From Ruminococcus sp. (GTDB lineage Bacteria; Bacillota; Clostridia; Oscillospirales; Acutalibacteraceae), in contig DPHV01000003.1 of the NCBI GenBank assembly GCA_003521625.1, positions 1 to 20,669 on the forward strand: a DNA stretch of 20,669 nucleotides, written 5' to 3'. Of the stretch, positions 15,901 to 20,669 are shown one piece after another (the first letter of the stretch is position 1; every line of letters begins with the position of its first letter). Both the position numbers and the translations under genes were made by a program. The notes beneath the pieces were generated by a model. It was not told the DNA's origin. It worked only from the letters and a program-made list of their open reading frames with translations, and made no database searches.

Positions 15901-17222
15901 TGCCGTCTGAACAGCGTTACAATATCGGTCTTTTCGTAATCTCTTTCGGTATTGTTAAAGCTGTCGAGAAGTGCAAGTTGTTCGCTGTCTGTTATATCAA
16001 TATCATTTATGTTTTCTTTTCCGATAAATTCAGTTACCGCTTTTTCAAATGATTTCAGGAAGCTTTCTGCAGATTCTTCTTCATACAAATCTGCACGGTA
16101 TTCAAATCTTAACGAAAATCTTCCGTTAATTCTTGAAAGCTCTGCCGCAATATTCGCCTTTGCATCGGGAACATCTATGCTGTCAGCAAATATTTCCTTG
16201 CCGCAAAAGTTAATATTTCTGAATATATCGCCCTGATAGGCAAAAATTGTCGGCGGATTTATCTTTAAATCAGAACATATATCTGCATATGAATACAAAT
16301 CATATTTTCTGTTGTCTTGAAGCTGTGAATCAAGATTCTTAAGAAATTGTACAATACTTTCGTTCTTACTGAAATTACAGTAAACAGGCAATGTCTTAAC
16401 AAACATTCCGCAGGAATTTGAGAGCTTTTCGTTTCGTCCGTTATGAATAGTTGCAAAAAGGCTTTCTTCAGCTCCCGAAAATTTTGCAAGCAAAAAGCCG
16501 TAAACACCGCAGAAGAAGGTGCTTGTTTTTATGCCGTTTTTGCGGCAGAACTTTCTTATATCGTCAGCATTAAAGGAGGTAAACTCGTAATCAACTGCTT
16601 TTGCAAGCGGTTTTCTGTCATTTTTATCGTTCAGCATAACGGAATCAAGCTCAATGCCGCCAAAAACAGAATTATAGTATTCCTTTGCCGCTTTAAGCTC
16701 ATCTGTCTTTAATCTTTCCTCTTCTTCATCCGAAACATCGTTTCCTGTAAAATGCTCCGGTTCAAGCGGCAGACCGTTGTAGGCTCTGTCAACGTCATTC
16801 AAAAAGATTTTAGCTGACGAGCCGTCAAAGATAATATGGTGAAAATCGCAGAAAAGCATTACATATGAATCAAGACTAATAATACAGCACCGATAAAGTC
16901 TTTCGCTGAGCAACTCGAAAGGATAAACAAGACTTTTCTTGTCAAAATCAGCGTCGTGCATTTCTTTAACTTCCACAACTGCCGGTTCATCGGACGAAAG
17001 CTTGTAAACAACTCCGTCACTGTCGGCAGTTAAGCGTGATTTAATGTACGGATGATTTTCAATAACCGCTTCAACCGCCTGCTTAAGTCTTGTAATGTCG
17101 ATATCCTTGTCAAGCTTTAAAAACAGCGGAATATTGTAAGCAATACTGCCGGGATTGTTTAAATAGTCAAAATAAATTCCGTACTCTGTCTTTGAAAGGG
17201 CAGTCTTTTTGTTGTTATTCAT
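9954..17222 (-). CDS. Non-ribosomal peptide synthetase, C-A-T-C-A-T-R, predicted N-acyl dipeptide aldehyde synthetase
   Basis: A 2422-residue two-module NRPS. Domains in order are C1 (about 8-420, HHIIFDG at 128-134), A1 (432-915, YTSGSTGTPKG at 579-589), T1 (928-1000, Ser962), C2 (1020-1440, HHIIFDG at 1146-1152), A2 (1455-1935, YTSGSTGKPKG at 1595-1605), T2 (1945-2015, GGSS with Ser1981) and a terminal thioester reductase (2050-2420). The reductase has TGAAGFLG (2062-2069) and the SDR pair Tyr2219/Lys2223. The leading C domain suggests that an acyl group or other starter is joined to the first amino acid. The reductase releases a peptide aldehyde, or an alcohol if it reduces twice. There is no epimerase domain, so both residues should be L. 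Hand-aligned pocket codes are DAMFSGLVCK (A1, probably hydrophobic) and DMKNLGTVSK (A2, possibly an acidic side chain). GAGGTG lies 6 bases before the ATG. The exporter gene is 63 bases upstream. The layout matches gut clostridial dipeptide-aldehyde pathways. T1 has GLNS in place of the usual GGxS. Confidence 0.95.
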   Translation of the reverse strand: MNNNKKTALSKTEYGIYFDYLNNPGSIAYNIPLFLKLDKDIDITRLKQAVEAVIENHPYIKSRLTADSDGVVYKLSSDEPAVVEVKEMHDADFDKKSLVYPFELLSERLYRCCIISLDSYVMLFCDFHHIIFDGSSAKIFLNDVDRAYNGLPLEPEHFTGNDVSDEEEERLKTDELKAAKEYYNSVFGGIELDSVMLNDKNDRKPLAKAVDYEFTSFNADDIRKFCRKNGIKTSTFFCGVYGFLLAKFSGAEESLFATIHNGRNEKLSNSCGMFVKTLPVYCNFSKNESIVQFLKNLDSQLQDNRKYDLYSYADICSDLKINPPTIFAYQGDIFRNINFCGKEIFADSIDVPDAKANIAAELSRINGRFSLRFEYRADLYEEESAESFLKSFEKAVTEFIGKENINDIDITDSEQLALLDSFNNTERDYEKTDIVTLFRRQAEQNPDNTAVVYLDKSYTYKEVDEISERIGAYISSLGIGREDVVSVLIPRCEYMVLASLGVLKSGAAYQPLDPSYPQERLEFMMQDADAKLLIAGKDLLKLVPNYNGKVLLIEDIPALPPCEKIKENPNPENLFIMLYTSGSTGTPKGCMLEHRNIVSFCNWYRNYYNLTPQSRVAAYASYGFDADMMDLYPALTTGAAVYIIDEAIRLDLLAIDKYFNENKITHSFMTTQVGRQFAVEIDNSSISELSVGGEKLVPLAPPKNHKMINLYGPTESTVCITAFELDRLYERVPIGKALDNTKLYVVDKQGRRLPPCVPGELWVAGHGVSRGYLNRPEQNEKAFIRNPFTDEKGYERVYRTGDIVRYLPDGNIDFVGRNDGQVKIRGFRIELSEVERIIREFDGIKDATVAAFDEAGGGKFIAAYVVSDEKVDIQKLNEFILANKPPYMVPAVTMQIDRIPLNQNQKVNKRALPKPEKKAQNSEPSSKPMTLLEKKIHSIIAKILGNDKFSVTENLLFAGLNSLSVIKLAVELHKEFGFEANVKQMMKECSVISIEDQLQEYLMSGALAKITAETKQKAYKSLYPLSKTQLGVYLDCMKNPYTTLYNIPSFLKFTKSINAEKLADSAKKVILAHPYIFTHLTTQNDDVEQVYPDSRQLDIPVKKMTENELEFLKKEFVKPFNFSKSPLFRILVVETERNIYLFADFHHIIFDGASYNVFLNQLKAAYEGAEIKSEDYTYFDYIDDEIKAESSEEYSKAEKFFDEMMKNFESASEITPDIGSQGDNGKLAEVNVPFDLAEIEAFCNKNGVTPAQLFLAAAFYSVSRFTNSRNVYLSTISNGRSDMRLTDCFGMFVKTLPLGIEIEDISTLEFVKKSKSVFTGAIENEIYPYSKICSKYGFAPNIMYEYQIGVTDDLKIDGEAVERNFFDMEITKFKTAIYIENYKNQPRIVVRYNEELYSKDLMQTLVKSIFNTAMHIISAPDSKIRKISLLDDSQIDELNSFSLTRIAPVETKLLHKRFENQVEKTPDNNAITACDGTLTYRELNRRANVTANELIARGLKKGGRVVVLLSRTSKIFSTIFGILKAGGAFIPTCPDYPQERINSIIEDSEADFVVTEGELVNAYDKTIDVDLLLGGENCETPQVDVSPEDLAYLIYTSGSTGKPKGVMLRHIGIANYLSYSDANPQVKYIVDNCKAYGSVTTVSFDMSLKETVLSLCNGLTLVFASDEQTVNPIALAKFLKENKVDAFNSTPSRLLQYMELDEFAEAMADCKVILSGGEKYTYKLLKLLREKTNAKILNTYGPTEITVSSNCKDLTNADEISVGKPLLNYVEHIVDVDNNLIPVGVVGELLISGCGVALGYNKLPEQTKKAFIEFNGERTYRSGDYAKWTRNGDVVILGRTDNQVKLRGLRIELGEIEKCLSNINGIKSAVALIRKVNNADAICAYYTSDVQFDAEFIKNELKKSLTDYMVPAAYVQLSEMPLTPNGKINTKLLPEPQSSEKKTGAKPTTALEKTMCDIFSKVLELDKVYADDNFFDIGGSSLTVTRVIILANKSGIEIAYGDVFENPTPAALAKLCEKDAPKNDFEDLGNYDYSNIENVLLNNNLDSFKNGDMQGIGDVLLTGAAGFLGIHILYELLHRYSGKVYCLLRDKHNNPAEDRLNMIFFYYFEESLKENYSDRLTVLSGDVTDRESFDKFLDFNIDTVINCAANVKHFSKGTDIEDVNLYGTLNVIDFCKQADARLIHVSTMSVGGIYVGEQGEVTHLKENQLYFGQQTTSKYTLSKFLAERAILEEVSKGFNAKIMRVGTLSARNSDGEYQINFTTNTFMGRLKSNIIIGKYPYDMIETPFELSPIDFVAKAILLLSQTPKNCTVFHPFNNHMLMMGDLYMEMDRIGLHSQAAETEEYEKALEEAKQNPEKAKILSSMLAYQNMAHGQKIFSVGKSNKYTMQVLYRMGFHWPVTSLDYMKRFINALRGLGFFDFN

Positions 17223-17285
17223 TTAAATCACCTCAATAAATTATTTTTAAGTTTTACAGACAACTCTTAAATGTATTCTTCTGCT

Positions 17286-19046
17286 TTAAATTTTAATTAT
17301 CAATCTGTTAAATCCCAGTACACTTGAATATTCAACACTTTTTGAAACAGCTTTTACTACCTCAATTTCCGAAAGTGTTTTTTCTTCACCGTCATTTGAA
17401 ACAATATCATACGGCTCTCCGTTGTCACGAATAGAAATAATTGCGTCATTTCCGTCAATCATAATACGAATATCAATATCTGCTTTTTTCTTCTTACAGG
17501 TACGCTCTGCAATGTCTGCCGAAATTCCTTCAACAGCTACGGCTATCCTGTTAGCAATGTTTTTTTCAATATTGTGACTTGTAAGAAACGATGTTAAATA
17601 TAAAGAAACACCGGAGGCGTTTTCCTTAGAGCCTTTGAAAGACAATGAAACAATCTCATTATTATCATTGGATTCAATAAGATAAAAGCTGTCATACTTA
17701 CCTTTTGATTTTCTTTTAATAACGAGAGTTATAAAATATAATACAATCAAAGTGCCGACCTGAGCTGTCACAAGTGAAATCCACACGCCTGTTATTCCGA
17801 AAAATGCCGAAAGGATCAAAGCTGATGGAATCAGTATCACAATGCCGTTGACAACAGCAATTGTTGTTGATAATGTCTTTCTCTGAGTAGCCATATAGTA
17901 ATACAGAAACAGAAAAGAAAAAGCAAGCGCAGGAAACGACAGAGCGTTTATCCTGAGTGCTGGAACTGCATTTGCAATATCGTTTTCAGCAGTTATTCCG
18001 AAAAGTCTTATTACAGGTTCGGGCGCAGCCAGAATAAACAGCATAGTTACAACACTTACTACGGCAAGAATTGTGAATGCACGTCTGAAGGCATACCGTA
18101 TTCCGTCAAAATCCTTTTCTCCCAGACAAACACCTATAATCGGTATCATTGTCTGCGACGCACCTGTTATGAACATAGACATAAAAATCTGACTTGATGA
18201 GCATATTGAATACGAAGCCATTGCGTCCCTTCCGCCTGTACTCATGATAATCCAGTTGAGAAACAGCATTTTGACCGTTATAAGAAGCGTTCCCAACGCA
18301 CCGGATAAGCCGACAGTAATCAGCTCGGAAAATATCTCAAAAAGCTTTTTCGGAGCTTTCAGAATTGAAAAGTCAAAATGCAGCGTGCTCTTTTTGGAAA
18401 CGAAATGCGTAATCATCATAATAAAGCCAACAGCGTAGCCGGTAACGGTGGCTATTGACGAACCTGCAATACCCATACCCAAAACGCCCATATATACATA
18501 ATCCATAATCAGATTTATTACATTTGCCACAATAATTATATTTGAAGCAAATCTCGGTCTGTTGTCCGTTCTGATAAAATAAGCTGAACACAGCAGAATA
18601 AGATTAAGAGGCGTTCCCAGTATATACGGTATGTAATACTGATATAGAAGAGGATTAAGAACCTTATCCTTGGTAAGCAAGGAGCATATTCCGCCTGCAA
18701 GCGGCAGTTGTATTGCCATTAGCACGACGCATAATAACACAACTGCAATAAATGTTGTCGTAAAAATGCGGTTTACAAGCGTTCTGTCATTCTTGCCCTT
18801 TGCAACGGCTATAACGCTTGAAGCGCCGAGTCCGAACAAAATTGTCAGCGAAAAATAGAGCTGAGCAACAGGTGATAACAGGTTTATTGCAGCCAAAGCA
18901 TTCTTACCGAGAATATTGCCGGCTATTATTGAATCGACAATCATTGCAATATTTGTAGCCATAGCCGTAAGAACGGTAGGCAAAAAATATTCCGAATACT
19001 TCCTGTTTATTGTGACAGAATTACGTTTTAACGCTGTTTCGCTCAT
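17286..19046 (-). CDS. MATE family exporter fused to a C-terminal RsbW/SpoIIAB-like ATPase domain
   Basis: A 586-residue fusion. Residues about 15-445 are a polytopic MATE (MatE/NorM-type) transporter with the two internally similar halves of the family and no signal peptide. It would use an ion gradient to export the NRPS product. After a basic linker (KRKSKGK, 444-450), residues about 460-586 form a GHKL-type fold of the HATPase_c_2 group found in anti-sigma kinases. The N-box helix is VAVEGISADIAE (503-514), the G1 box is RDNGEPYDI (540-548) and a short LGFN (577-580) stands in for the G2 box. Ordinary MATE proteins stop near residue 450, so about 140 residues are extra. The N-box Glu506 is kept, but the metal-binding Asn is replaced by Ala510 (or Asp511 if shifted by one), so kinase activity is uncertain. 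The start lies 22 bases after the STAS gene, pointing to one transcript and probably a physical partnership. Confidence 0.9.
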   Translation of the reverse strand: MSETALKRNSVTINRKYSEYFLPTVLTAMATNIAMIVDSIIAGNILGKNALAAINLLSPVAQLYFSLTILFGLGASSVIAVAKGKNDRTLVNRIFTTTFIAVVLLCVVLMAIQLPLAGGICSLLTKDKVLNPLLYQYYIPYILGTPLNLILLCSAYFIRTDNRPRFASNIIIVANVINLIMDYVYMGVLGMGIAGSSIATVTGYAVGFIMMITHFVSKKSTLHFDFSILKAPKKLFEIFSELITVGLSGALGTLLITVKMLFLNWIIMSTGGRDAMASYSICSSSQIFMSMFITGASQTMIPIIGVCLGEKDFDGIRYAFRRAFTILAVVSVVTMLFILAAPEPVIRLFGITAENDIANAVPALRINALSFPALAFSFLFLYYYMATQRKTLSTTIAVVNGIVILIPSALILSAFFGITGVWISLVTAQVGTLIVLYFITLVIKRKSKGKYDSFYLIESNDNNEIVSLSFKGSKENASGVSLYLTSFLTSHNIEKNIANRIAVAVEGISADIAERTCKKKKADIDIRIMIDGNDAIISIRDNGEPYDIVSNDGEEKTLSEIEVVKAVSKSVEYSSVLGFNRLIIKI

Positions 19047-19068
19047 AACATCACTCTCTTTAAAAATA

Positions 19069-19377
19069 TTATGCTTTATCTATCTCAAGAAAACTGTCCA
19101 TTCCTGTCATAGTGAATATTTCCATAATCATATCATTTACATTAACAAGCTTGAGCTTACCTCCGACACTTGCAAGTTTCTTATAAAGCATTAAAATAAC
19201 CCTGAGCCCTGCGCTTGAAATATACTCAAGTGCTCTCATATTAAGAGTAACCATTTCAATTTCATCAAAAGAATTGCGGTTAATCTCATTCTCTAACTGC
19301 GGTGAGGTAATAGTATCAAGTCTGCCGCTTAATGAAATTATAAGATTCTGATTACTGATATTCGTTGTGATTTGCAT
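19069..19377 (-). CDS. STAS domain protein, SpoIIAA/RsbV-like anti-anti-sigma factor
   Basis: A 102-residue single STAS domain, the usual length for free anti-anti-sigma factors. The N-terminal strand pattern NLIISLSGRLDTITS is typical. YISSAGLRVIL (52-62) is the phospho-acceptor block, where Ser55 aligns with the serine phosphorylated in SpoIIAA. In the known systems this serine is phosphorylated by an RsbW/SpoIIAB kinase, and the unphosphorylated form binds that kinase. The next gene, 22 bases downstream, carries such a kinase-like domain fused to a MATE exporter, which makes it the likeliest partner. GGAGG lies 7 bases before the ATG. I see no sigma factor or PP2C phosphatase gene in the window, so a classical sigma-control role is not supported from this sequence. 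Confidence 0.9.
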   Translation of the reverse strand: MQITTNISNQNLIISLSGRLDTITSPQLENEINRNSFDEIEMVTLNMRALEYISSAGLRVILMLYKKLASVGGKLKLVNVNDMIMEIFTMTGMDSFLEIDKA

Positions 19378-19398
19378 AATGATACCTCCAATGTCAAA

Positions 19399-19435
19399 TA
19401 TTTATTTAGTTGTAAAAAATTCTGTTAAGTTACAA
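19399..19435 (-). promoter_or_regulatory. Tentative promoter/operator region before the STAS gene
   Basis: ttgtaa (19410-19415) and ttacaa (19430-19435) form a perfect 6-base inverted repeat with centres 20 bases apart. On the minus strand TTAACA (19428-19423) and TAAATA (19404-19399) are spaced by 18 bases and could be -35 and -10 boxes, but the leader would then be only about 15 bases. This is weak evidence. Transcription from the MITE or read-through from TetR copy 2 is equally possible. Confidence 0.25.
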
Positions 19436-19459
19436 GTAAATTTCGTTTTCTCATTAAAT

Positions 19460-19638
19460 CTAGGGGAACACTGATTAAATCGTTTGTGCATATTGCGTAG
19501 TCAGATTTTTCGTCAGGTTGGACAAATAAACCGCAGTAATGCTGGCGCATTACGAGGATTTTTTGGTCAGGCTGACGGAAAATATGCAAGCAAGATGTGC
19601 AAACAGCTTTCAGCGTGATTTATTCAGTGTTTCCCTAG
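19460..19638. mobile_element. MITE-like inverted-repeat element, 179 bp, non-coding
   Basis: The ends are imperfect inverses. The left end is CTAGGGGAACACTGATTAAAT (19460-19480) and the right end read inward is CTAGGGAAACACTGAATAAAT (19638-19618); 19 of these 21 bases agree. The inverted symmetry continues inside (cgtttgtgcatattgc against the inverse of gcaagatgtgcaaacag; tttttcgtcag against the inverse of ctgacggaaaat). It ends in a perfect central stem gtaatgc/gcattac (19535-19541 and 19546-19552) around tggc. The whole element can fold into one long hairpin. No ORF lies inside. A TA at each end would fit TA-target insertion as used by IS630/mariner-type elements. It fills most of the gap between TetR copy 2 and the STAS gene and may terminate or modulate read-through. 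Confidence 0.7.
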
Positions 19639-19666
19639 ATACTAAGAGATTATTTTTGAATTTACC

Positions 19667-20272
19667 TTATTCAGTCAAAATATCCGACATTGCTTTCGGG
19701 TTATATTTCATAATAAAGAGCTCTAAACTTTCTTTCAGCACTTCTATCTGTGCTTTCAAATAAAACTCATCCTCAAACAGTGCGTAATGTACGCAGGCTC
19801 TGATTAGAATGAATATCTGCGGCGTCAGCTTTTGATAGGGAATACCCAACTTATCCTCTAAGCTTTTTGCGTATTCGGTGTAACGCTTATCAACACCTGC
19901 AAAGAATTCTTGACCGTATTCTCTGTATTTCGGATGGGTGTACACCTGATACATCAGCCTGTACTTCTTTCCGTGCTTTTTTGCTGTCCAGTAGGGTATT
20001 TCGTCTATAAACCGCCACAAGTCCTCAACATCTGTGGGAGCTTTCGCCATAAAATCATCTTCTACCTTACTCATACAGTATTCTGTGGATTGGATGATAA
20101 GGTCATCTAAATTTTCAAAGTAGGTATAAATCATAGATGTGTTATATCCGAAATGCTTTGCCAACGCTCGAATACCTGTGCCGTGAAGTCCTAAATCGGC
20201 AAAACCGTTAAAGCACTTTTCCATAAGCTCAATTTTTTTGGCATTCCATTGTTCCTCTGTATAATTCGCCAC
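19667..20272 (-). CDS. TetR/AcrR family transcriptional regulator, copy 2
   Basis: A 201-residue TetR-type repressor with the N-terminal helix-turn-helix GTGIRALAKHFGYNTSMIYTYF and a helical effector domain. It is a recent duplicate of copy 1 (1442-2068). Fifteen of 200 residues differ, five of them within or near the DNA-binding domain but outside NTSMIYTYF, so both copies probably bind similar sites. The start is GTG at 20272: an in-frame TAG lies directly before it, so no longer version is possible. AAAGGGCG about 9 bases upstream is a modest ribosome binding site. The gene is first in line before the STAS-MATE-NRPS-surface protein series, separated by the MITE, and has its own promoter. 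Control of that series is inferred from position only. Confidence 0.9.
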   Translation of the reverse strand: MANYTEEQWNAKKIELMEKCFNGFADLGLHGTGIRALAKHFGYNTSMIYTYFENLDDLIIQSTEYCMSKVEDDFMAKAPTDVEDLWRFIDEIPYWTAKKHGKKYRLMYQVYTHPKYREYGQEFFAGVDKRYTEYAKSLEDKLGIPYQKLTPQIFILIRACVHYALFEDEFYLKAQIEVLKESLELFIMKYNPKAMSDILTE

Positions 20273-20311
20273 CTAATCGCCCTTTCATTCAAATCGTTTG
20301 TTCTGAATAAA

Positions 20312-20340
20312 AGTATAGCATACACCTGAATAAATTTCAA
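20312..20340 (-). promoter_or_regulatory. Sigma-A-type promoter of TetR copy 2
   Basis: On the minus strand TTGAAA (20340-20335) and TATACT (20317-20312) are 17 bases apart. A TG one base before the -10 makes an extended -10. The position relative to the gene and much of the sequence match the promoter of copy 1, so the duplication included the control region. Confidence 0.65.
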
Positions 20341-20356
20341 TATGTTTCAGCATATT
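20339..20356. promoter_or_regulatory. Candidate TetR operator, copy 2
   Basis: aatatg (20339-20344) and catatt (20351-20356) are perfect inverses around tttcag, just upstream of and touching the -35 box. The tttcag centre and its right-hand neighbours are shared with the corresponding block before copy 1 (around 2125-2140), although there the best pairing uses a longer, shifted register. Confidence 0.35.
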
Positions 20357-20467
20357 AATGTACAATCAGATAAAACAGAAAAACAGCAAACGTCTCTTTT
20401 TTATATTATTTTTACAATATACAACAAACGTAACCGTCAAATAAAGCACACCCTAATAAAGGAACAA

Positions 20468-20491
20468 CCCACCTGAAGAAATTCAAGTGGG
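20468..20491 (-). terminator. Terminator hairpin after the transposase remnant
   Basis: cccacctgaa (20468-20477) and ttcaagtggg (20482-20491) pair over 10 bases with one G-U, around the loop gaaa. On the minus strand the stem is followed by TTGTTCCTTTATT. It lies 23 bases after the transposase stop codon. The remaining 20360-20460 stretch shows nothing I can name. Confidence 0.6.
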
Positions 20492-20514
20492 CTGTTTGTG
20501 CTTAACAAACATAT

Positions 20515-20669
20515 TTAGATTTCGGGCTGACATTCTGTCGGTGCACAGCCTTTTTGCAGTTTTTCAAATATTTGTTCAAGATGAGCTATCGGGTTGATGT
20601 TATTTGCCTTAGCTGTTTCTATGGCGGAATAAATTATCGCTGATAAATCCGCTCCGTCAGGCGTGTTGC
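20515..20669 (-). CDS. IS66-family transposase, C-terminal end (cut by window edge)
   Basis: The last 50 codons of an ORF that continues beyond the window. The reading NTPDGADLSAIIYSAIETAK, then ANNINPIAHLEQIFEKLQ, matches the conserved C-terminal tail of IS66 (TnpC-type) transposases, in which a G-A-x-x-S-A-x-x-Y-S-x-x-E-T-A-K-A-N pattern is characteristic. The stop is TAA at 20517-20515. Whether the rest of the gene is intact cannot be seen. A terminator hairpin follows. Its presence at the border suggests that the locus sits next to mobile DNA. No IS66-type terminal repeat was confirmed in the window. Confidence 0.8.
   Translation of the reverse strand, partial: NTPDGADLSAIIYSAIETAKANNINPIAHLEQIFEKLQKGCAPTECQPEI

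Noticed and set aside
19069..19377. STAS protein as part of a general stress sigma-B operon
   Set aside because: No sigma factor, PP2C phosphatase or separate RsbW gene is present in the window. The only kinase-like domain is fused to the exporter.
19460..19638. Hairpin region as a CRISPR repeat or riboswitch
   Set aside because: There is no repeat-spacer periodicity and no recognisable riboswitch core. The end-to-end symmetry and matching termini fit a MITE.
1442..20272. The TetR pair as the ends of a composite transposon
   Set aside because: The repeats are regulator genes with promoters and carry no transposase or terminal inverted repeats. They are direct duplicates, not mobile-element ends.

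Overview
The window is AT-rich, low-GC Gram-positive DNA, most likely from a gut clostridium of the Ruminococcaceae type. The reasons are strong AGGAGG-type ribosome binding sites, a large signal-peptide protein with a C-terminal wall/membrane anchor, RsbW/SpoIIAA-like domains, and an NRPS whose layout matches the dipeptide-aldehyde clusters known from gut Clostridia. I assign no species. Every gene I can support lies on the minus strand, so transcription runs from high to low coordinates.

Right edge (20669 to 19667): the last 50 codons of an IS66-type transposase, a terminator hairpin, then a TetR-type regulator (copy 2) with its own promoter. Next is a 179-bp MITE-like inverted-repeat element (19460-19638).

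Core (19377 to 2595): four genes in series. They are a STAS anti-anti-sigma-like protein, a MATE exporter fused to an RsbW/SpoIIAB-like ATPase domain, a 2422-residue NRPS of order C-A-T-C-A-T-reductase, and a 2407-residue secreted, anchored surface protein. The gaps are 22, 63 and 135 bases. The NRPS should release its product reductively as an N-acylated dipeptide aldehyde. Such molecules inhibit serine and cysteine proteases or cyclise to pyrazinones. The layout resembles the pathway described as ruminopeptin in Ruminococcus bromii. The MATE part is the obvious exporter. The fused ATPase and the adjacent STAS protein look like the two halves of a partner-switching pair wired to the transporter.

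Left part (2594 to 1): about 525 non-coding bases holding a perfect 18-bp inverted repeat, a possible decayed gene tail and a promoter. Then come a second TetR regulator (copy 1, 185 of 200 residues identical to copy 2) and a membrane-anchored Ntn-type amide hydrolase of the choloylglycine hydrolase/penicillin acylase superfamily. The latter is followed by a terminator, and a short hairpin repeat lies at the very edge.

Working model (inference): two near-identical TetR regulators bracket the locus. The STAS/ATPase pair may gate export. The NRPS product inhibits proteases, and the amide hydrolase may trim or inactivate an N-acyl product. The role of the giant surface protein is unknown. No phosphopantetheinyl transferase, MbtH protein, complete transposase, tRNA, rRNA or CRISPR array was found in the window.
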